A stretch of DNA of 64,000 nucleotides from Timaviella obliquedivisa GSE-PSE-MK23-08B (GTDB taxonomy: Bacteria; Cyanobacteriota; Cyanobacteriia; Elainellales; Elainellaceae). Every line of letters begins with the position of its first letter. Within the stretch, counting starts at the first letter, position 1. This document shows positions 18,175-28,400 of the stretch, piece by piece. The position numbers and the translations under genes were made by a program. Where the stretch lies: the NCBI GenBank assembly GCA_019358855.1, contig JAHHII010000005.1, positions 124,001 through 188,000 on the forward strand, given 5' to 3'. The notes under the pieces are model-generated. The model saw only the letters and a program-made list of their open reading frames with translations, did not search any database and had not been told where the DNA came from.

Positions 18175-18324
18175 GAGGTTGTCTGAGAAGTCTAGGTTGC
18201 TATCCAATCCGCCCCCTAAATCCCCCATTTTGGGGGACTTTGAAGAAGGAGTGCTCGGAAGTCCCCCAAAATGGGGGATTTAGGGGGCGAGTGTAAGAAT
18301 CTTTGATACTTCCCAGACATCCTG
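18175..18324. mobile_element. 150-bp MITE-like element, copy A
   Basis: The ends are GAGGTTGTCTGAGAAGT and the imperfect inverse ACTTCCCAGACATCCTG. The centre is a perfect 30-bp inverted repeat (18211-18240 and 18259-18288). A copy of the same length in inverted orientation lies at 20301-20450 and matches along the whole element. It fills the gap between the VOC-like gene's stop codon (adjacent at 18325) and the DUF924 ribosome site. It has no coding capacity; the transposase must be supplied from elsewhere. Confidence 0.8.
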
Positions 18325-18828
18325 TTAAACCTCAGCGGTTTGAAGTTCATGATGAGGGGAGGGAGCAGCATTTAGAATTGCCTTGAGGTTTTCTGGATTC
18401 ATTGTCATCAGATAAGGCTCCATTAGGCTAGGCGGTAACAACTCTAACAGAACTTCATTTTCGAGCCAGAATTCAATCAGTTCAAAAAAGTCTCCTCGTT
18501 GGCAGCGAACAGCACGCCAGCCCTCTCGATTGGCGATCGCATAGATTTCTGTCTCACTGATTGGCACTGCAATGTTGACGTGCGTAGCAGTGTAAACCTC
18601 AGCGTCAAGAATAGGTTCAGAGAATAAAACAGGCTCATCGTCTAAACCTGGTTTGAGTACCGTACCCTTAGGCAAAAACTCAAGGGCAGTGCCGCAGGAA
18701 TCCAGGGCAAGTGCGACGTAACTACCCGAATGATTAGGGAATGGAAACGCCCGTCCCTGCCATAATTCCGCAACGACCTCAGCAGCATGAAGGGGATTGT
18801 TAACAGCTAGTGTAATGTGGTGGATCAT
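18325..18828 (-). CDS. VOC/glyoxalase-like protein
   Basis: This 167-aa protein opens with MIHHITLAVNNPLHAAEVVA, the usual first strand and helix of a vicinal oxygen chelate fold. It has a second matching strand, THVNIAVPISETEIYAIANR, about 85 residues later. The metal-binding pattern is incomplete to the eye, so it may be a non-catalytic member. GGAGG precedes the ATG. The stop codon touches the end of a 150-bp mobile-like element. It is upstream of, and on the same strand as, the DUF924-GNAT-methyltransferase genes. Function unknown. Confidence 0.65.
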   Translation of the reverse strand: MIHHITLAVNNPLHAAEVVAELWQGRAFPFPNHSGSYVALALDSCGTALEFLPKGTVLKPGLDDEPVLFSEPILDAEVYTATHVNIAVPISETEIYAIANREGWRAVRCQRGDFFELIEFWLENEVLLELLPPSLMEPYLMTMNPENLKAILNAAPSPHHELQTAEV

Positions 18829-18911
18829 GTGGAAAATTCCTCCAAAAGTATCGTTCTGAATATCTTTAAGTTAATGGATAAAATCTGGTTCGTCTGTTGG
18901 AAAAAGTCGTG

Positions 18912-20120
18912 TCAAATGCTAGGGAAAATCATGTTTTGCTCAAACATTGTGCTGAAATCAAAAGCTGATGAGATCCCCCTGGTAAGAGCAATAGTATTAT
19001 TGACATCAAACGCAATGCTCAAGGTTTCATCTACGACGACTAGAACTGATTCTTGCTGGAATTCCTGTTTGTAAGCGTCGATGATTTGGTTGATCGATCG
19101 CTCATTTGCTTGCGTGTCTTCAAGAATGAGAGAAACCACATTGCTGGGTTCCCGAATCAGTTGATCTGAACTGTTCAAAAACTGTCCATCTGCATTGTAA
19201 ACTGTTAAGCCATCCGGGAAACGAGGCGTGACTTCGTTGCGAAGGAACTGGCGAAACTGGCGATCGCTGACCTGTCCTGTTGTGCCAATATTGCGTCCAT
19301 AATAGAGATCAACCTGAATCAGTTCAGGCGTTGAATCATTATCGATTAAATCTTCCCCCTGCCCAAACCCTACACTAACCGCTTCATTGACGACTTGTAA
19401 AACCGAGTCTTGCTGAAACTGATCTTCATAAACATCAATAATTTCGTAGAGTGACTGCTCGTTCTGTTCGGTGTCTTCGAGAATTAATGAAACGACCTGA
19501 ATAGGTTCTCGTATCAAACGATTTGAGTGAGTTGGAGACGACTCTGTGGCATCATAAACCGTTAAGCCATCAGGAAATCGGGGTGTTACCACATCCTCAA
19601 GAAATTGACGGAATTGGCGATCGCTGACCCGTCCTGTTGTGCCAATATTCCGCCCAAAGTATAAATCAACCTGAATCAATTCAGGTGTAGAGTCATTCTC
19701 GATCAAATCCTCACCCCGACCTAAACCAACAGCAATATCTTCATTCTCTACCTGCAAAACTGATTCTTGCTGGAACTGCTCTTTGTATGCGGCAATAATG
19801 TCGTTGATCGCTTGTTGATTGCTAATTGTATCTTCGTAAACTAATGAGATTACCTGACTAGGTTCTCGAATTAAGTCTCCATCACTGTCCAAAAATTGTC
19901 CTTTTGCGTCATATACTATCACCCCAGTCGAGAACCGAGGTGCAACGACATCCCTAAGAAATTGCTGAAATTGTTGTTTTGTAACCCTCCCTGTCGTTCC
20001 GATATTGCGTCCAAAGTATAAATCTTGTTGAATCAGCATCGGATCCGATTCAGCGACAGGTAGCGTGGGATAAAACTGCATTAAACTACTCAGGGCAGTG
20101 GTCTGAAGTACACTTGTCAT
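18912..20120 (-). CDS. Protein of three tandem DUF3574-like repeats
   Basis: This 402-aa protein is built from three copies of a ~105-residue unit at about 29-133, 147-252 and 266-371 (period about 119). Each has LYFGRNIGTTG, a QF(R/Q)QFL...V(A/T)PRF segment, an LIREP motif, an SL(V/I)xEDT strand and a closing Y...(E/D)(Q/E)FQQ(E/D)SVL helix. This layout recalls DUF3574, usually a single-unit protein. Linkers between units repeat the words GEDLI(E/D)NDSTPELIQVDLY. There is no signal peptide or membrane segment. AAGGA precedes the ATG. Function unknown. The first unit is the most diverged (STGVIVYD where the others have PDGLTVY). Confidence 0.75.
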   Translation of the reverse strand: MTSVLQTTALSSLMQFYPTLPVAESDPMLIQQDLYFGRNIGTTGRVTKQQFQQFLRDVVAPRFSTGVIVYDAKGQFLDSDGDLIREPSQVISLVYEDTISNQQAINDIIAAYKEQFQQESVLQVENEDIAVGLGRGEDLIENDSTPELIQVDLYFGRNIGTTGRVSDRQFRQFLEDVVTPRFPDGLTVYDATESSPTHSNRLIREPIQVVSLILEDTEQNEQSLYEIIDVYEDQFQQDSVLQVVNEAVSVGFGQGEDLIDNDSTPELIQVDLYYGRNIGTTGQVSDRQFRQFLRNEVTPRFPDGLTVYNADGQFLNSSDQLIREPSNVVSLILEDTQANERSINQIIDAYKQEFQQESVLVVVDETLSIAFDVNNTIALTRGISSAFDFSTMFEQNMIFPSI

Positions 20121-20178
20121 AATTTTTTCCTTGAAAGGTGGAATTAAGCAATCTAGTTAAGATAGGAAGGCTGACTGA

Positions 20179-20495
20179 CATCGCTGAGTTGGGGTATGAA
20201 AATCCGGTTCTCCTTGCCCTGTTAAGAAAAGGCTAGGGGCTAGGTTGAGTCGGCAATGCAAATAAGATAGATTTCTGTCCAACCCCTCTTTTTTTTCTAA
20301 GAGGATATCTGAGAAGTATCAAAGATTCTTACACTCGCCCCCCAACCCCCGATTTTGGGGGACTTCCAAGCCACTTCTTCTTCAAAGTCCCCCAAATGGG
20401 GGATTTAGGGGGCGGATTAGATAGCAAACCTAGACTTCTCAGACAACCTCTAAAGCAAAGGGGCTTTGAGCAGATTCGTACTCCTGCTCAACAAA
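20179..20495. repeat. Dispersed repeat interrupted by the 150-bp element
   Basis: Left part (20179-20300) and right part (20451-20495) together match the intact element at 45468-45630: TATGAAAATCCGG versus TACGAAAATCTAG on the left, and AAAGGGGCTTT plus CGTACTCCTGCTCA on the right. The intact copy reads AACCCCTCTCCTAAAGGAAA where this one is split. Confidence 0.65.
20301..20450. mobile_element. 150-bp MITE-like element, copy B
   Basis: It has ends GAGGATATCTGAGAAGT and ACTTCTCAGACAACCTC, a central palindrome, and a direct TAA on both sides that fits a short target duplication. It is inverted relative to the copy at 18175-18324 and the same length. It sits inside another dispersed repeat, whose sequence resumes on the other side. 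Confidence 0.82.
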
Positions 20496-20762
20496 GTCAA
20501 CTGATATTACTTAGATCAGGTTTAGGAAGAGGATGTTTGAGAAGAGGATGGCTAAAAAATTTCTGAGACGGTGTCGTTAATGATTTGTCTGCCCAGATAT
20601 TAATCAGCTAAATATTAATTATGGGCAGAACGCTAACGAAGCGGAGACTCTTTATACTTTTCAACCATCCTCAACTGCACTTTTCAAACATCCTCATATT
20701 TTCAAACATCTTCACATTCTCAATCCTCACACACCGCTAAGATAAACAGATTCAGGCATGAT

Positions 20763-20820
20763 GTCTATTGGGAAAAGTCGGCAATACCATTGATTAATCT
20801 TCTGACTTTTTCCAACAGAT
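20763..20820. promoter_or_regulatory. Inverted pair of a recurring motif upstream of the signalling operon
   Basis: GTCTATTGGGAAAAGTC (20763-20779) and its imperfect inverse GACTTTTTCCAACAGAT (20804-20820) are separated by 24 bp and end 64 bp before the first ATG of the AAA/HisKA locus. The same word, GTCTGTTGGAAAAAGTC, occurs at 18892-18908 before the VOC-like gene. It is a candidate regulator-binding site. Confidence 0.55.
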
Positions 20821-20884
20821 TCTGACAGACAAACTTCGCTTTGGGGGTTATGTTCTGAAGAACAGTTTTAGCAGTAAGGCACTT

Positions 20885-22312
20885 ATGTTTTTTACAGCCC
20901 GCCCTATAGCAGTAAAATTAGAGGCAGAAGGAAACCCTACCGATGTCTTAAACTCAATGACTCCGGATGAAGCCCTAATTGTTCTAGAAATCCTTCTTCA
21001 GCCGAAGTGCCTTAGTGACCTTCAGCAGACGGTATTTTGTCGGGCGTGGGTGGGATTGAGCTACGAAGAGATTTCTGAAGAACTTGCCTATGATCCGGGT
21101 TATATTCGAGATGTGGGATCGCAGCTTTGGTCAATGCTGTCTAAAGTTTTGGGAGAGAAAGTAACTAAAAAAAATGTGCACGTTGCTTTAAGACGTTACC
21201 AACGAGAGCAGGAATCACAGCAGACGATCGCGCGTGGAGATAGACTAGCGATCGCTTTCTTAGACGACCTTCCAGAGGCTTCACCCTTTCGGCTAGAGTT
21301 CCCTAGTGGGGTAGTGGCATTAAACTCACCTTTTTATGTAGAGCGTTCGCCGATTGAAGCACAGACCCTTCGCGAAATCCATAAACCGGGTAGTCTGGTT
21401 CGCATCAAAGCCCCCCGACAAATGGGTAAATCTTCCTTTATGCACCGGATTCTGGCACACGCAAAGCAAAGCGGATTACAGACTGCAACGCTAAATTTGC
21501 AAAGAGCGGATAGTAGTGTATTAGGCTCTTTAGATAAGTTTTTGCGCTGGATCTGTGCCAATATTGCCCAGCAGCTTGATTTGGCTCCTATTTTAGATGA
21601 CTACTGGAATTTGGAAATGGGCAGTAAGATGAGTTGCACCCTCTACTTTCAGCGGTACTTGCTAGAGGCGATCGATACTGCTCTAGTTCTGGCTTTTGAT
21701 GAAGTAAATCGATTGTTTGAGTATCCTGACTTAGCGCTGGATTTTTTACCCTTGTTACGCTCCTGGTATGAGGATGCATCAGAGTTTGCGATTTGGCAGA
21801 AATTGCGGCTGGTGGTGGTGCATTCGACCGAGGCATATATTCCGCTCAATATTAATCAGTCGCCTTTCAATGTCGGACTCCCTATTCGGCTGCCCGAATT
21901 TACGTTGGAGCAGGTGCAGGATTTAGCGTTGCGGCATGGGCTAAATTGGGCAAAGACGGCAGCAGGCGTACAAGATTTGCGATCGCTCTTAGAAATGATT
22001 GGCGGGCATCCCTATTTGGTCCGCTTGGCGCTGTATGCGCTACGGCAGCAGATGAGCCTGGAACAACTGTTGCAGGAAGCCCCAACTACGGCAGGAATTT
22101 ATGGTGAACATTTACGGCATCATTTAAATCATTTGCATGAGCATCCTGAATTGGCGATCGCCCTTCAGCAAATTCTCTCTGCAACACCCGGACAGTTAGA
22201 AGCAATGACGCTCTATAAACTAGAAAGCCTGGGTTTGATTAAGTTTCAAGGCAACCAGGCAATCCTTAGTCGCGAGTTGTATCGCCTATATTTTCAGAAC
22301 CAGCTTATTTAA
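20885..22312 (+). CDS. HTH-AAA ATPase (vWA-MoxR-associated-type N-terminal HTH plus AAA-like domain)
   Basis: This is a 475-aa protein. Residues about 25-106 form a helical HTH-like domain (LSYEEISEELAYDPGYIRDV) that is clearly homologous to the N-terminus of the STAND protein at 37813-41586. Residues about 135-460 are an AAA-like (AAA_35-type) NTPase with Walker A APRQMGKSS (177-185), Walker B LVLAFDEV (267-274) and a sensor-like VVVHSTEAYI. There is no sensor, WD40 or kinase domain. It is the first gene of the signalling locus, with the next gene, a second AAA-like protein, 39 bp downstream. Inference: an NTP-dependent scaffold or switch whose HTH domain mediates protein contacts or DNA binding. 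Confidence 0.85.
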   Translation: MFFTARPIAVKLEAEGNPTDVLNSMTPDEALIVLEILLQPKCLSDLQQTVFCRAWVGLSYEEISEELAYDPGYIRDVGSQLWSMLSKVLGEKVTKKNVHVALRRYQREQESQQTIARGDRLAIAFLDDLPEASPFRLEFPSGVVALNSPFYVERSPIEAQTLREIHKPGSLVRIKAPRQMGKSSFMHRILAHAKQSGLQTATLNLQRADSSVLGSLDKFLRWICANIAQQLDLAPILDDYWNLEMGSKMSCTLYFQRYLLEAIDTALVLAFDEVNRLFEYPDLALDFLPLLRSWYEDASEFAIWQKLRLVVVHSTEAYIPLNINQSPFNVGLPIRLPEFTLEQVQDLALRHGLNWAKTAAGVQDLRSLLEMIGGHPYLVRLALYALRQQMSLEQLLQEAPTTAGIYGEHLRHHLNHLHEHPELAIALQQILSATPGQLEAMTLYKLESLGLIKFQGNQAILSRELYRLYFQNQLI

Positions 22313-22351
22313 TGATTGAATCAAAAGTAAAGATCGAATCAGGGAAGAGAA

Positions 22352-24013
22352 ATGTCTGAACTACCCCCGTTCTATGAATATCAAGTTGGCGGAACCCTCA
22401 AGAGCGATTCGCCAACCTATGTCGAACGGCAGGCAGATACAGACCTGTACCAGGCGCTACTCCGGGGAGAATTGTGTTCGGTTTTCAGTTCGCGACAAAT
22501 GGGTAAATCGAGCTTGCGGCTGCGGGTAAAACGTCGTTTGCAAAAATTAGCTAGACCGTGTGTTTCAATAGATATGACCCGAATTGGTAGTAAAAATATT
22601 ACGCCTGAGCAATGGTATTTAGGGCTGGTAGTAGATTTGGTGCGAGGGTTTGGGTTAGATTCATTTAACGCGGTTGCTTGGTGGCGTGAACGGCAGTATC
22701 TTTCGTTAATTCAACGCTTCAGTCAGTTCATTGAAACTGTGCTTTTGGTGCAGGTGCCAGGTGAACAGATTTTTATTTTCATTGACGAAATTGATAGTGT
22801 GCTGAGTCTTGATTTTTCAGTCGAAGACTTTTTTGCGCTGATTCGGTACTGCTATAACCAGCGGGTAGAAAACCCTAATTATCAGCGTTTAAATTGGGTC
22901 TTATTAGGAGTAGCGACTCCTTCAACTTTAATACAAAATCCATTCCTAACTCCTTTTAATGTAGGGCGAATTATTGCCTTGCAGGGATTTCAACTGGCGG
23001 AAGTGCAACCGTTGATTGATGGGTTAGAAGGTAAAGTTAGCCATCCCCAAACGGTGTTACAAGAAATTTTAGATTGGACAGGGGGGCAGCCTTTTTTGAC
23101 CCAAAAGCTTTGTCGTTTAGTAGCAGAGCGACAGGGGTTAGAGCAGGCGAGATCGCAGCAAGGACAAGGAACTCAGGAGTCGATCGACTGTCGCCTCGAT
23201 CAACAATTGCCGATCGCCAACCCTCATTTAATTCAGTTTTTTTATGACTTATCTACAGTTGCGATCGAGAAACTGGTGCGATCGCACATCCTTGAAAATT
23301 GGGAGGCGCAAGATGAACCTGAGCATTTACGAACAATTCGCGATCGCTTACTTAAAAATAGCCATCGGCAAGAATTATTAGAACTTTGTCTCAGAATAGT
23401 GCAAGGCGAGAAAATTCCAACCCACGACTCTAGTGTTCAGCGCGAGCTATTCCTATCTGGGTTAATTATTCCTAACCAAGGACAACTTCAAGTTGCTAAT
23501 CGGATTTATCAAGAAGTGTTTCATCCAGACTACATCAAACAATACCTTCTGGTTCCTGAATCTGTTTCATCCACCGGTTCTTCTCTCCATTCAAGCTTTA
23601 CTCTGAGTCACGAACTCCGCACTCCTCTCAATGCCATCTTGGGCTTTACCCAACGGATGCTGCGCGATCCTGCTCTAACCCCTACTCAACAAGAATCTCT
23701 CGCTATCATTAACCAGAGTGGCGAACAACTCCTCCTCCTAATTAACCGTCTTCTCCTACCAGAGTCCCCTGCTCCAGCCTCTCTGCCTCCAGAACTTCCT
23801 CTCCTGACCTCTCCCATGGATGCGCTGATGCAGATGCCACCTGAGTGGATTAATCAACTGCATCAAGCGGCTCTTCGTACCGATGAATTCCAAATTTTAA
23901 AACTGATTGAGCAAGTTCCGTCTAGTCAGCAGCCCATGGCGATCGCGCTAACTGATTGGATCAAGAATTTTCGCTGCGACAAGATTTTGGATTTAACTTC
24001 TCCCTACTTCTAA
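22352..24013 (+). CDS. AAA-like ATPase fused to a HisKA phosphoacceptor domain lacking the kinase catalytic domain
   Basis: This 553-aa protein has an AAA-like NTPase at residues 10-400 with Walker [10 protein letters not shown] (46-54), Walker B FIFIDEID (141-148) and a sensor GVATPSTLI. At 412-468 is a HisKA dimerisation helix pair with His420 in [15 protein letters not shown]. The HATPase domain that should follow is absent. Instead there is a short Pro-rich linker and a C-terminal ~65-residue module ([20 protein letters not shown] onward to [14 protein letters not shown]). The same C-terminal module ends the hybrid kinase at 25452-29000, whose HisKA is also the closest match. Inference: a phosphoacceptor driven in trans by that kinase. 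GGAAGAG precedes the ATG. Confidence 0.87.
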   Translation: MSELPPFYEYQVGGTLKSDSPTYVERQADTDLYQALLRGELCSVFSSRQMGKSSLRLRVKRRLQKLARPCVSIDMTRIGSKNITPEQWYLGLVVDLVRGFGLDSFNAVAWWRERQYLSLIQRFSQFIETVLLVQVPGEQIFIFIDEIDSVLSLDFSVEDFFALIRYCYNQRVENPNYQRLNWVLLGVATPSTLIQNPFLTPFNVGRIIALQGFQLAEVQPLIDGLEGKVSHPQTVLQEILDWTGGQPFLTQKLCRLVAERQGLEQARSQQGQGTQESIDCRLDQQLPIANPHLIQFFYDLSTVAIEKLVRSHILENWEAQDEPEHLRTIRDRLLKNSHRQELLELCLRIVQGEKIPTHDSSVQRELFLSGLIIPNQGQLQVANRIYQEVFHPDYIKQYLLVPESVSSTGSSLHSSFTLSHELRTPLNAILGFTQRMLRDPALTPTQQESLAIINQSGEQLLLLINRLLLPESPAPASLPPELPLLTSPMDALMQMPPEWINQLHQAALRTDEFQILKLIEQVPSSQQPMAIALTDWIKNFRCDKILDLTSPYF

Positions 24014-24048
24014 CTGCCTGCCCTATAAATAAAAATGATAAAAAAGTC

Positions 24049-25470
24049 ATGAAAACCCGTCTCTCTCGTCGCTTATTTCGAGCCCTTCGTCAATTCCCGA
24101 TCGCCTTAGGGCTAATGCTATTCCTGTTGACAGCCCTCACTTGCTGTAACCTTTCGCGCTCTCCGTCTATTGAAGCGACAGCCCCTACCCCAGCGGGACT
24201 GCGCATTTATTGGCGACGAGGACTGTTTCCAGAAGAAGATCAGGCATTACAACAGGCGATCGCTGCCTGGGAGCGCCAAAGCTCGATCCCCGTCAAACTC
24301 TCATTGCTCAGCCCCGATGATGTCTTAAACCAAGCTGTTATTGCGCTCGAAAATGGCGATCCGCCTGATATTGTGTTCGCCCATCGTGCCGACTATACTC
24401 TGGAGCCTCGGTGGGCATTAGAGGATAAACTTGCTGATGTATCTGATGTAGTTGCAACGGTCAAAAATCAGTACAGTCAGTTGGCGCTAGATTCTGCCTA
24501 CCTGTACAACAAAGCTGAGCAAAAGAAAAGCTTTTATGGAGTGCCCATTGAGATTCAGGCTTTGCATATTCACTATTGGCGCGATCATCTTGCCCAGTTG
24601 GGTTTGAGTGATGATAGTGTCCCTAACGATTGGGACGAGTTTTGGCAATTTTGGCAACAAGCTCAAACTCGGCTCCGTCAACTTGGAGAATCTAAAATTT
24701 ACGGACTGGGATTAACGCTCTCCCCTGCATCCAGTGATTTATTTGTTTTATTTGAGCAAATTCTAGAGGCATACAACATTGAAGTATTAAATGCACAAGG
24801 ACAGTTACGGCTGAACGAACCCCAAGTGCGTCAAGGAATTATCACAGCGATGAAATGGTTAACTCAGCTTTATCAAGATAAATACATACCGCCAGAGTCG
24901 TTAAATTGGGTTGATTCGGATAACAACGTTAACTTCTTAAATCACAACATGTTGATGACCGCAAATCCTAGTCTATCAATTCCTGTATCTCAACGGGATG
25001 ATACCGATCTCTACTTTAAAAGAATTGCCACCCGTGAATTTCCTAAAAAACCTGACGGAGAACAAATGCGAACCTTGATTTCGGTCAAGCAAGCGCTAAT
25101 CTTTAAGAATGCCAAAAACATCAAGGCTGCAAAAGCGTTTTTAACCTATTTTGTTGAACCCGATCGCCTCAACGCCTATCTAATTAACTCACGAGGACGC
25201 TCATTCCCAACCATGCCTAGTTCGCTTAAAGATTCCTTCTGGCAAAGCTCTGCCGACCCCCATATTTCCAAAGCCGTTAAGCAACTTCAAGGTCAAACCC
25301 GTCTCTTTTACCATATTCTTAATCCAGCCTATTCTCAGGTTCAGGAAGAGAGCGTCTGGGGGCAAGCTCTTCAACAGATCATCGTAAACGGTAGATCTCC
25401 TGAGGCTGCTGTGGATGAAGCGATCGCCCGCATCCAAAAAATATTTGATGAATGGCAAAACATCTCATAA
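24049..25470 (+). CDS. Family 1 extracellular solute-binding lipoprotein
   Basis: This 473-aa binding protein begins MKTRLSRRLFRALRQF, then a hydrophobic segment and LTALTCC, a lipobox-like end at a double Cys. The mature part shows the family features PPDIVFAHRADYTLE, IEIQALHIHYWRDHLAQLG and NDWDEFWQFW. It is typical of carbohydrate- or osmolyte-binding members. No permease or ABC ATPase gene lies nearby. Its 3' end overlaps the start of the membrane histidine kinase by 19 bp. Inference: it is a periplasmic ligand receptor for the kinase's extracellular domain rather than a transport component. A longer open frame starting at 23956 would overlap the preceding gene and has no support. Confidence 0.85.
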   Translation: MKTRLSRRLFRALRQFPIALGLMLFLLTALTCCNLSRSPSIEATAPTPAGLRIYWRRGLFPEEDQALQQAIAAWERQSSIPVKLSLLSPDDVLNQAVIALENGDPPDIVFAHRADYTLEPRWALEDKLADVSDVVATVKNQYSQLALDSAYLYNKAEQKKSFYGVPIEIQALHIHYWRDHLAQLGLSDDSVPNDWDEFWQFWQQAQTRLRQLGESKIYGLGLTLSPASSDLFVLFEQILEAYNIEVLNAQGQLRLNEPQVRQGIITAMKWLTQLYQDKYIPPESLNWVDSDNNVNFLNHNMLMTANPSLSIPVSQRDDTDLYFKRIATREFPKKPDGEQMRTLISVKQALIFKNAKNIKAAKAFLTYFVEPDRLNAYLINSRGRSFPTMPSSLKDSFWQSSADPHISKAVKQLQGQTRLFYHILNPAYSQVQEESVWGQALQQIIVNGRSPEAAVDEAIARIQKIFDEWQNIS

Positions 25471-28400
25471 ATCTGTCTCTCATCAACCCTTTCAAAACTA
25501 TGCAATTCTGGAAACGCAGCCTTATTGTTCAAATAGTCGGATACTTTTTAATTCTGTCTTTCGTAACAGTAAGCGCCATTTGCTGCGTTGCATTTCTCCA
25601 ATCTCGGGCAGCCCTTAAAACCTCAATTATCAAACAACTTTATTTAACCGCTAACCTCAAAGAAGATGAACTCAATCGCTGGGTGGCAGACCAAGGCGAA
25701 GAAGTCAGAACCTTGATAAAAACGCCAGAAGTTCAAGCCTTTGCACCTCTGCTAATCCAGAGTGATCGACAAAATGAGTCAACCGCACAAACAGAAGCCT
25801 ACCAGCGACTTTCAGGACTGTTAACGGCGATCGATAGCCAGCATTCTAGCCTTGACGAAATTCTGATTTTAACGAAAGGCAGCAAGGTAGTACTTTCTAC
25901 CAAGAAATCTAATGAAGGCTCCTACGAACCGCTAGTTCAATATAGCTATCTGCCTAAAACTCAGGAGTTTCAGTTTTCCCCCAACTTCTACCCCGCCCCT
26001 ACAACTGGCGAACCCCGCATGACATTTGCTACTCCCATTGAAGGTGCAACAGGTCAGCAAATAGGTATACTAGCCCTTCATCTTAATCTCAGCCGCATTG
26101 ATGAAATTTTGCGTAAACGTCCAGGATTAGGAAAAACAGGCGAAACTTATTTAGTGGGTAACACTCTACCTAACCAAGGCGGCAACTTAAAAAGCTATAA
26201 CATTTTCATTTCTAAAACTCCCTCTCACCAGCCTGCCGATCGCGATGTTTATAGCCAAGGGATTGCCCTAGCATCGCAGGGACTTGCGGGTAGCGGGGTT
26301 TATTGGAACTATCGCGGGGAAGAGGTGCTGGGGGTGTATCGCTGGTTAGAGAATCATGATCTAGCTCTGTTAGTCGAAATGACGACTCAGGAAGCCTTTG
26401 CGCCTGCGCGACAGCTTGCTCAAACCATTTTTACCACAGGATTAGGGTTGGTGGGTCTGTTGGCGATCGTTGTTTACTATGGCACCCAGCGGATTGCCCA
26501 CCCCATTTTAGCAATCACTCAAACCGCAACGCAGGTCGCAGCAGGGAATTTAGCCTCCACGGCTCCAGTGCTCACTGAGAATGAAATCGGTATTTTGGCA
26601 AGAGCATTCAATCAAATGATTGAACAGCTGCGAATGCTTTATACACAGCTAGAGATAAAGGTTGAAGAACGAACTGAAGAACTCAGACAATCTCGACAAT
26701 TTTTGGATAGCATTATCAATAGTTTACCGCTGGCACTATATGTTAAAGATGCAAGACAAAATTTTCGGTATGTCCTGGTGAGTCGAAACTCTGAACACAT
26801 TTTAGGATTTTCGCCAGAAACGGCGATCGGGCGTAATGATCAGGAGCTAATTTCTTCTGAACAGGCTGCTTACCATCTGCAAGAAGATATTGCTACTTTG
26901 CAGCACAGCGGTTTAGTAGAACTACCGGAACACTGGATTGAGCGAGAACCTGGACATCGGATTATGGTGAGAGGCTGGAAGCTACCTTTGTTTGATGCAC
27001 AAGGAAAACCTAGTCATATTTTGGGTATCTCTGAAGATGTGACCGATCGCAAACAGCAGGAACAAGCATTGCGTTTGTTTTTAGAAGGAACAGCGGCAAA
27101 AACAGGAGATGTTTTCTTTAATACTTGCGTATCTTATTTGGCTGAAATATTGCGGGTACGCTATGCGTTTGTCACTGAGTTTGTTGAGGATTCTGAGACT
27201 AGCGATCGCCACAGGGTTCACACCCTCGCATTTTGGCAAGGAGTTGCCCAAGGAGAAAACTTTGAGTACTCGATTCAAGACACACCTTGTGAGGCAGTGC
27301 TGAATGGAGAGCTATATTCTTGTCCTACCAATCTACTCACTTTATTTCCTCAACTACTGGATAAGATGGCGATCGCGGCTGTCAGCTATCTGGGTGTTCC
27401 TCTAACCCACTCATCAGGAAAAATCTTGGGACATCTAGCCGTTTTAGACGTAAAACCAATGGAGGAAGATCCGAGTCGAGAACTGATCTTGAAAATTTTC
27501 GCAGCCCGTACTGGGGCTGAGTTAGAGCGTAAGCAGGTAGAAGCCTCGCTGCTCTTAGCCAAAGATGCTGCTGAAGCGGCAAATCGTGCTAAGAGCGCTT
27601 TTTTGGCGAACATGAGTCACGAGCTACGAACGCCACTCAACACGATCTTGGGATTCTCTCAACTGATGGAAAGAGATGTCCTTCTGACCACTAGTCAGAA
27701 AGAGTTTTTAGCAACCATCAACCAAAGTGGAGAACACTTATTAAACTTAATTAATGACGTTTTAGAAATGTCTAAAATTGAGGCAGGTCGGATTGCCTTA
27801 AACCCAACGACGTTTGATCTGCGTTTCCTGCTCCATACGCTCAAGGAAATGTTTCAAGTTCGAGTTAAAGCTAAGAGTCTATCATTGGAGTTTAGATTAG
27901 CTAACAATTTGCCACACCATGTTTTAGCAGACGAGGGAAAACTTCGTCAGGTACTCATTAACTTATTAGAAAACGCAGTAAAATTTACCCAAATTGGACA
28001 TATTCAGGTGCAGGTGACCACGACCTCGCCACACCTTACGCCCAGCCTTCCTAAACTTCGCTTTGAAGTTCATGATACGGGTTGTGGCATTGCCGCTGAA
28101 GATCTAGGACAATTATTTCAACCCTTTTCGCAGCCGTTCACTAGCTCTCAAATGGGTCAGGGCACGGGGTTGGGGTTGGCAATTAGTCGTCAGTTTGTGC
28201 GTTTAATGGGGGGAGATATGGGGGTTATGAGTCAAGTCAATGAGGGCACAACCTTCTGGTTTGATATTCCTGCTGTGTCTGCAAGTCCGTTAGAAATATC
28301 ACCGATCTTGCCAGATAAACGAGTTTTACGAATTGCGCCCCATCAACCTAATTACCGGCTTTTGATAGTAGATGACCGACAAGAAAATCGGGAATTAATG

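Noticed and set aside
23956-24048. N-terminal extension of the solute-binding protein
   Set aside because: It overlaps the end of the AAA-HisKA gene and lacks a signal peptide; the ATG at 24049 gives a proper lipoprotein signal.
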